Source: Cardinium endosymbiont of Dermatophagoides farinae (lineage in GTDB: Bacteria; Bacteroidota; Bacteroidia; Cytophagales; Amoebophilaceae). From it: a DNA stretch of 64,000 nucleotides. The DNA is taken from contig NZ_VMBH01000001.1 in the NCBI RefSeq assembly GCF_007559345.1, forward strand, positions 1,116,001 to 1,180,000, in the 5' to 3' direction. Below are positions 59,573-64,000 of the stretch, piece after piece. Each line of letters opens with the position of its first letter. Within the stretch, counting starts at the first letter, position 1. The position numbers were made by a program, and so were the translations under genes. The notes beneath the pieces are model-generated. The model saw only the letters and a program-made list of their open reading frames with translations. It ran no database searches and was not told the origin of the DNA.

Positions 59573-60130
59573 TTAATAAGTGGATATTTCTCGCTTCGGG
59601 TGCGTAGCTATAAATTGCGACCAGCTTTTAGGCTTAGCAGTGGAAGATAGACGTTGTTGGCTGTGGCATAAAGCTACTGCTAGCGCATCTGAAGCATCTA
59701 AAAAATTCGATGGGGTGGGTATGTTCAGTAGCTGGCGCACCATAGTAGCAACTTGCTCTTTTAAAGCATTTCCATTTCCTGTTACCGCTTGTTTTACCTT
59801 ACGTGGTGCATATTCTGTAACCGGTATTTCGCAAGCTAAGGCTGCTGCAATCGCTACCCCTTGTGCCCTGCCTAACTTAAGCATAGATTGTACATTGGTA
59901 CCATAGAAAATGGACTCAATGGCTACTTCATCTGGCGCATGCTTTTGAAATAAAGTCATCATATGTAAATAGATATGGCGCATCCGTAACATATGCCCTT
60001 TGTATTTTTTTAATTGCAGCACACCATATTCTATTAATTTTGTGGCATTGCCTATTTCCGCTTCTTCAATAATAGCAAAACCCATAATAACACTTCCAGG
60101 ATCTAAGCCTACAATAATTCTTCCACGCAT
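59573..60130 (-). CDS. ruvC: Holliday-junction resolvase RuvC
   Basis: 185 residues. The RNase-H-fold acidic set is visible: Asp in IIVGLDPGSVIMGFAII, Glu in VAIESIFYGTN, and Asp in NFLDASDALAVALCH; QSMLKLGRAQGVAIAAA and YAPRKVKQAVTGNGNALKEQ are also typical. Resolves four-way junctions with RuvAB, which are elsewhere. RecG in the same window offers an alternative branch-migration route. Start ATG 60130; a repeat and a tRNA lie upstream. Confidence 0.94.
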   Translation of the reverse strand: MRGRIIVGLDPGSVIMGFAIIEEAEIGNATKLIEYGVLQLKKYKGHMLRMRHIYLHMMTLFQKHAPDEVAIESIFYGTNVQSMLKLGRAQGVAIAAALACEIPVTEYAPRKVKQAVTGNGNALKEQVATMVRQLLNIPTPSNFLDASDALAVALCHSQQRLSSTAKPKSWSQFIATHPKREISTY

Positions 60131-60178
60131 AAGGTCGGTTTGATTCAGGTATATATGAAAAATTCGTATTTGTTCAAT

Positions 60179-60320
60179 AGATCTTCTGGAAAACCTATTT
60201 CTAATGGCAATTTTGGTGTCGAAGCTTGTCTATGCTCCTCAAATGCATTTAGTATTCTGCGGTGCTCGACTGCGCTTCTCCTAAAAACTGCTGATCACAA
60301 ATAGGTTTTGAAGAAGGTCT
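60179..60320 (-). repeat. MITE-like element
   Basis: 142-bp long-subtype copy. Ends AGATCTTCTGGAAAACCTAT and ATAGGTTTTGAAGAAGGTCT. Flanks AAT and ACC show no duplication. It lies between ruvC and tRNA-Arg. Confidence 0.88.
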
Positions 60321-60406
60321 ACCCATTCAACTTTTACCACTGACTTGGACAGATGCCATGATATAGTTGAAAAAAATCCAATAATCACCTAAATTAGTGA
60401 AGCACT

Positions 60407-60478
60407 GGTTTCGTAGTTCAACGGATAGAATAGAAGTTTCCTAAACTTTTGATGCAGGTTCGATTCCTGCCGAGACCA
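60407..60478 (+). tRNA. tRNA-Arg (anticodon CCT)
   Basis: Acceptor GGTTTCG with CGAGACC, D-arm AGTTCAACGGATAGAAT, anticodon stem GAAGT/ACTTT around loop TTCCTAA, T-arm GCAGG with loop TTCGATT and CCTGC. Anticodon CCT reads AGG. No CCA is encoded. It is alone, with no neighbouring tRNA genes. Confidence 0.92.
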
Positions 60479-60548
60479 CTCTATCCAATTCTATCATTTT
60501 TGGATCTGATTTTCCATGGATCAAGCAAAAAAGTAAGATAACCATTCC

Positions 60549-62072
60549 TTACTCCAATTCTATACTTTTTTTATATTTTTTAAACACCCGTATCAGCTGC
60601 TGCATTCTTTTCTGTTGATTGTTGTTCCCAGTCCACCCCTTATCAGCTGGTTGTGAGAGTAGATAGTGCGCAGCGATCATAGCAAGACCATTGGCTATCA
60701 ATGCAAAAAATTTAAAAGGTATGCCTATAGCGGGTTCAATCCATCTTTCCGAATAGAAATAGACGAGTGTACCTGTAGCTATGCCAATCAAAGCTGTACG
60801 CGTGCTGCCTCGAAAACCAAAAACAGCTAAAATAAAAGGAGGGATTACTGCAATTACAAAAAAGGATATAAGAAAGGTAAGCGCAAAATTAGTTAATTTA
60901 AATAGATCAGGATAGTAAATCGTTACGGTCATAGCCAATAGGCCAAGCACTAGTGTAGTTAATTTAGCCAGTCGAAGCTGGTGCACATAGGAGACGCTTT
61001 TTACACCTCGAATGCTTTCCACTATATCATGGCTGACCATAATGGAAGCCGTGTGTAAGCTAGAATCAACTGTGGACATAGCCATCGCTAATAAACCAAT
61101 GACCAAGCATCCTTTATAAACAGGTAATATATCAGCCAGGATGTATGGCCAAATTGCTGTTAGCGGTAGCGTTGGATCCCCTATAAAAACAAGTACGCTA
61201 ATCAATGCGATACACCCCAATATAATAACTTTAAAACGTGTGAAACGCAAGAAAACCTTGTGGGCTTGAATGGGACCAGAAGACATATAGACTCTTTGTA
61301 TGACTGGGGGATATAGAAAGAATCCATACCATAGGCTATTCAAAAAAACAGTCAATAGTTTTTTATCAAATTGGAAGAGTCTACTAAACTGAAATTTTTC
61401 TTGCTTTTGTATCAGCAATGCAACCTCTAAAAATGATTTGTCTATTTTTACAAATACAAACTTAATAATAAGGAGAATAATAATAGGAATGGTTATAAAT
61501 TGTAATATATCAGTAATGGTAACGGAACGAACACCTCCAAACATAGAATAGACAATAAGGATTAAAGTTGCTGGAACGGTCACGATACGCGGGTCAATCG
61601 ACTCTATACACATGCCAATGGCCAAGGACATTACATTGATTTGAATGGCAACCACACCAATAGAGAAACAGATACTTAATAAAGCGGCAATAACTCTTGG
61701 ATACTTACCATATACGCTACCTATTGTCTCCGCAATAGAAAAGTGCGTCATAAATGGACCCATACGAAACCCCAGTAGGCTGATTATATAGTCCTTCATT
61801 GCATTTATAATAAGTAAAAAGGCTATATGATGTATACCGTACTTGTAGATATTAGGTAACTCACGCATTAGCATTCCTCCTCCACAAGCTGTGGCCAAGA
61901 CTGTAATCACTAAAGTAGTTGTGTGAAACCGCTTATTGCCCACAGCATATTTGCGGAATGTAATGGCCTTTTGGGTGCCGTAAAGGCCTACTACTAGGGT
62001 TAATCCTAAAAAGGACAATACCATTAGAAGGGGAACATTATACAGTGTCATAGCCCTAATGTTTACTTGCAA
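60549..62072 (-). CDS. Sodium/solute symporter family protein
   Basis: 507 residues with about 12-13 membrane helices. The family signature is intact as FGGVRSVTITDILQ, and the helix-8 region LLAMAMSTVDSSLHTASIM keeps the Ser/Thr residues that bind sodium in characterised members. A charged C-terminal tail (NNQQKRMQQLIRVFKKYKKS) extends into the cytoplasm. Closest relative in the window is the diverged protein at 14788-16239. The substrate is not evident; members carry sugars, amino acids, nucleosides or osmolytes. The gap to tRNA-Arg is 70 bases. Confidence 0.82.
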   Translation of the reverse strand: MQVNIRAMTLYNVPLLMVLSFLGLTLVVGLYGTQKAITFRKYAVGNKRFHTTTLVITVLATACGGGMLMRELPNIYKYGIHHIAFLLIINAMKDYIISLLGFRMGPFMTHFSIAETIGSVYGKYPRVIAALLSICFSIGVVAIQINVMSLAIGMCIESIDPRIVTVPATLILIVYSMFGGVRSVTITDILQFITIPIIILLIIKFVFVKIDKSFLEVALLIQKQEKFQFSRLFQFDKKLLTVFLNSLWYGFFLYPPVIQRVYMSSGPIQAHKVFLRFTRFKVIILGCIALISVLVFIGDPTLPLTAIWPYILADILPVYKGCLVIGLLAMAMSTVDSSLHTASIMVSHDIVESIRGVKSVSYVHQLRLAKLTTLVLGLLAMTVTIYYPDLFKLTNFALTFLISFFVIAVIPPFILAVFGFRGSTRTALIGIATGTLVYFYSERWIEPAIGIPFKFFALIANGLAMIAAHYLLSQPADKGWTGNNNQQKRMQQLIRVFKKYKKSIELE

Positions 62073-62082
62073 CTGTTAATAT

Positions 62083-62224
62083 AGACCTTCTGGAAAACCT
62101 ATTTCTAATGGCAATTTTGGTGTCGAAGCTTGTCTATGCTCCTCAAATACATTTAGTATTCTGCGGTGCTCGACTGCGCTTCTCCTAAAAACTGCTGATC
62201 GCAAATAGGCTTTGCAGAAGGTCT
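62083..62224 (-). repeat. MITE-like element with 3-bp flanking repeat
   Basis: 142-bp long-subtype copy. Ends AGACCTTCTGGAAAACCTAT and ATAGGCTTTGCAGAAGGTCT. TAT lies on both sides. It fills the gap between the symporter start and the parE end. Confidence 0.9.
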
Positions 62225-62292
62225 TATGTGCCAATGTAATAAAAATAATTAATTGGTATCTATTGAGCCATAAAGAAATACCCTCCTCCTAG

Positions 62293-64000
62293 CTATATGC
62301 TCGGTAGGTTGTTCTCTATCTTAAGATTGTTGATAATGAAATTCCGCCGCTCTGGCGTGTTTTTGCCCATATAAAAGGTTAATAAGGCCTCTAAAGTGCT
62401 ATGGGTAGCTGGTGTTACAGGAACCAGTCGAATCGCTGCGCCTATAAAATGTGCAAATTCATCAGGAGATATCTCCCCTAGTCCCTTAAAACGGGTGATT
62501 TCAGGTTGTGCGCCCAGTGACTGTATGGCTGCCTCTTTTTCCTGTTCGTTGTAACAATAATGGGTTGTCTTTCTATTGCGTACTCTAAAAAGAGGTGTTT
62601 CTAGTATATAGAGATGCCCACTATAGACTAATTCTGGAAAAAATTGTAGAAAGTAAGTTAATATAAGCAACCGGATATGCATACCATCTACATCAGCATC
62701 TGTGGCAATAACGATTTTGTTATAACGCAATCCATCTGGTCCATTCGCAATATTTAAAGCATGCTGCAATAGATTAAACTCTTCATTTTCATAAACCAGT
62801 TTTTTAGATTGCCCAAAGCAGTTTAATGGTTTGCCCCGTAATGAAAATACGGCTTGTGTTTCAACATTACGGGATTTAGTAATAGAACCGCTTGCAGAGT
62901 TACCTTCTGTAATAAAAATGGTACTATCAGCCCGATTGGGATGCTTCGCGTTGAAATGAACATGGCAATCTCTTAGTTTTTTATTATGTAGATTGGCTTT
63001 TTTTGTTTTTTCATGGACCAACTTTTTAATACCAGCTGTTTCTTTACGTTCATGCTCAGACTGTAAAATGCGTTTTTGTACTATTTCAGCTATGGCTGGG
63101 TTTTTGTGTAGGTAATTATCTAATTCGCTTTTGATAAAAGCAATAATGAAGCTACGAATGGTTGGTCCTTCAGGGCTCATCTGCTGTGAACCAAGCTTTG
63201 TTTTGGTTTGGGATTCAAAAATTGGCTCTTGCACCTTAATGGAAAGTGCAGCTATTAATCCTGCGCGGATATCTGTGGCGTCAAACTCTTTTTTATAAAA
63301 CCCTCTTATGGTTTGTACAATGGCTTCTTTTAAACCATTTAAATGGCTCCCTCCTTGGGGAGTAAATTGCCCATTGACGAAAGTATAATAAGCCTCACTG
63401 GAAAGTGTATGGTGGTGTGTTAGGGCTAGCTCAATATCTTGTTTTTTTAAATGGATAATCGGGTAAGCATGGCTTTCAATGGCTGTTTTGGCTTGCAGTA
63501 AATCCAAAAGTCCACCTTTAGAATGGTATTTTTTACCATTTAGGTTAAAGATAAGCCCTGTGTTTAAAAAGGTGTAATGGGCTATTTGTTCTGCTATATA
63601 TTCAGGTATAAAAGCAAATTCTTTGAAAATGGTGCCATCTGGTTTAAAGGTGACATGGGTTCCATTTGGCTCATCAGTGGCCAGGATTTCTGACTCTTCT
63701 AACAGTACCCCAGCGGAAAAAGTGGTTGACTTGGTTAAACCATCTCGAAAAGATTGCACTTTACAATATGCTGAAAGGGCATTAACTGCTTTTATACCCA
63801 CGCCATTTAAACCTACAGACTTTTGAAAAGCTTGGCTATCATATTTACCGCCTGTATTGATTTTAGCTACACAGTCTACTAGTTTGCCGAGTGGGATGCC
63901 CCTTCCAAAGTCCCGAATAGAAACCTGATTGTCTGGAGCGATTTTTATTTCAATTTTTTTTCCATAGCCTATTACAAACTCATCTACACTATTGTCAATA
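62293..64000 (-). CDS. parE: DNA topoisomerase IV subunit B, 5' end outside window
   Basis: ATPase subunit of the decatenating enzyme. The frame is open to the window edge: [18 protein letters not shown] and [14 protein letters not shown] (GHKL ATP site) precede the GTG at 63801, so that is not the start. Then the transducer domain, TOPRIM ([29 protein letters not shown]), and the C-terminal [21 protein letters not shown]. The wording ([33 protein letters not shown]) matches Bacteroidota ParE rather than GyrB. The usual EGDS is EGNS here. parC is not in the window. Confidence 0.88.
   Translation of the reverse strand, partial: IDNSVDEFVIGYGKKIEIKIAPDNQVSIRDFGRGIPLGKLVDCVAKINTGGKYDSQAFQKSVGLNGVGIKAVNALSAYCKVQSFRDGLTKSTTFSAGVLLEESEILATDEPNGTHVTFKPDGTIFKEFAFIPEYIAEQIAHYTFLNTGLIFNLNGKKYHSKGGLLDLLQAKTAIESHAYPIIHLKKQDIELALTHHHTLSSEAYYTFVNGQFTPQGGSHLNGLKEAIVQTIRGFYKKEFDATDIRAGLIAALSIKVQEPIFESQTKTKLGSQQMSPEGPTIRSFIIAFIKSELDNYLHKNPAIAEIVQKRILQSEHERKETAGIKKLVHEKTKKANLHNKKLRDCHVHFNAKHPNRADSTIFITEGNSASGSITKSRNVETQAVFSLRGKPLNCFGQSKKLVYENEEFNLLQHALNIANGPDGLRYNKIVIATDADVDGMHIRLLILTYFLQFFPELVYSGHLYILETPLFRVRNRKTTHYCYNEQEKEAAIQSLGAQPEITRFKGLGEISPDEFAHFIGAAIRLVPVTPATHSTLEALLTFYMGKNTPERRNFIINNLKIENNLPSI

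Overview
The window reads as a chromosome segment of an A+T-rich, obligately intracellular member of the Bacteroidota. The best fit is the family Amoebophilaceae, most likely a Cardinium-type arthropod or nematode symbiont; genus is inferred from memory of gene families and was not searched. Support: a Bacteroidota-style ParE, adk-obg pair and FtsI with a PASTA tail, ribonucleotide reductase subunits of the eukaryote/Bacteroidota type, many lipoproteins, no biosynthetic operons for amino acids or cofactors, and heavy gene decay.

Layout. 1-4.7 kb: decaying lineage-specific genes (an inactive HD-domain protein, two tandem paralogues with a Tyr-His-Pro repeat motif, a lipoprotein joined to a cysteine-peptidase-like domain). 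5-13 kb: flippase, obg, adk, nrdA, acetyltransferase, nrdB. 13-19 kb: floA, PAP2 phosphatase, symporter, trmD, tRNA-Met, LptF/G permease. 19-22.4 kb: two tandem Fis-like HTH genes and a broken ATPase/nuclease gene. 22.4-30.3 kb: broken mreB, lpxH, glyQS, tRNA-Ala, an Ig-like lipoprotein, rnhA and a membrane HD-domain sensor. 30.3-35.3 kb: a graveyard (symporter, thymidylate-kinase-like, two lipoprotein paralogues). 35.3-39.5 kb: ftsL-ftsI-murE, with a nuclease-gene remnant upstream. 39.8-49 kb: lipoprotein hydrolase, M32 carboxypeptidase, recG, an intact ATPase/nuclease, murB. 49-58.3 kb: a protease-propeller-barrel protein, leuS, an outer-membrane barrel, pheS. 58.7-64 kb: lipoprotein with a Cys-rich tail, ruvC, tRNA-Arg, second symporter, parE (cut by the window edge).

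Two things shape the window. First, a family of about 125-142 bp elements with terminal inverted repeats (14 whole copies, one lone end and one short palindromic derivative) sits between genes; several copies have 3-bp flanking direct repeats and none carries a transposase, so they look like non-autonomous (MITE-like) elements. The short derivative lies in frame inside murE, which recalls the Rickettsia palindromic elements. Second, at least six genes, including the normally essential obg, mreB and murB, are broken by one-base length changes in homopolymer runs. These are either sequencing errors or true decay, and they must be resolved before calling functions lost.

How the genes work together: peptidoglycan synthesis and cell shape (murB, murE of the meso-diaminopimelate type, ftsI, ftsL, mreB), envelope traffic (LptF/G, flippase, PAP2, LpxH), translation (glyQS, leuS, pheS, trmD, three tRNAs), dNTP supply (nrdA/B, adk), DNA repair and topology (recG, ruvC, parE, rnhA), and uptake by sodium-symporter-family carriers. 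The least explained genes are the exported lipoproteins that share a motif just after the lipobox, and the membrane HD proteins.
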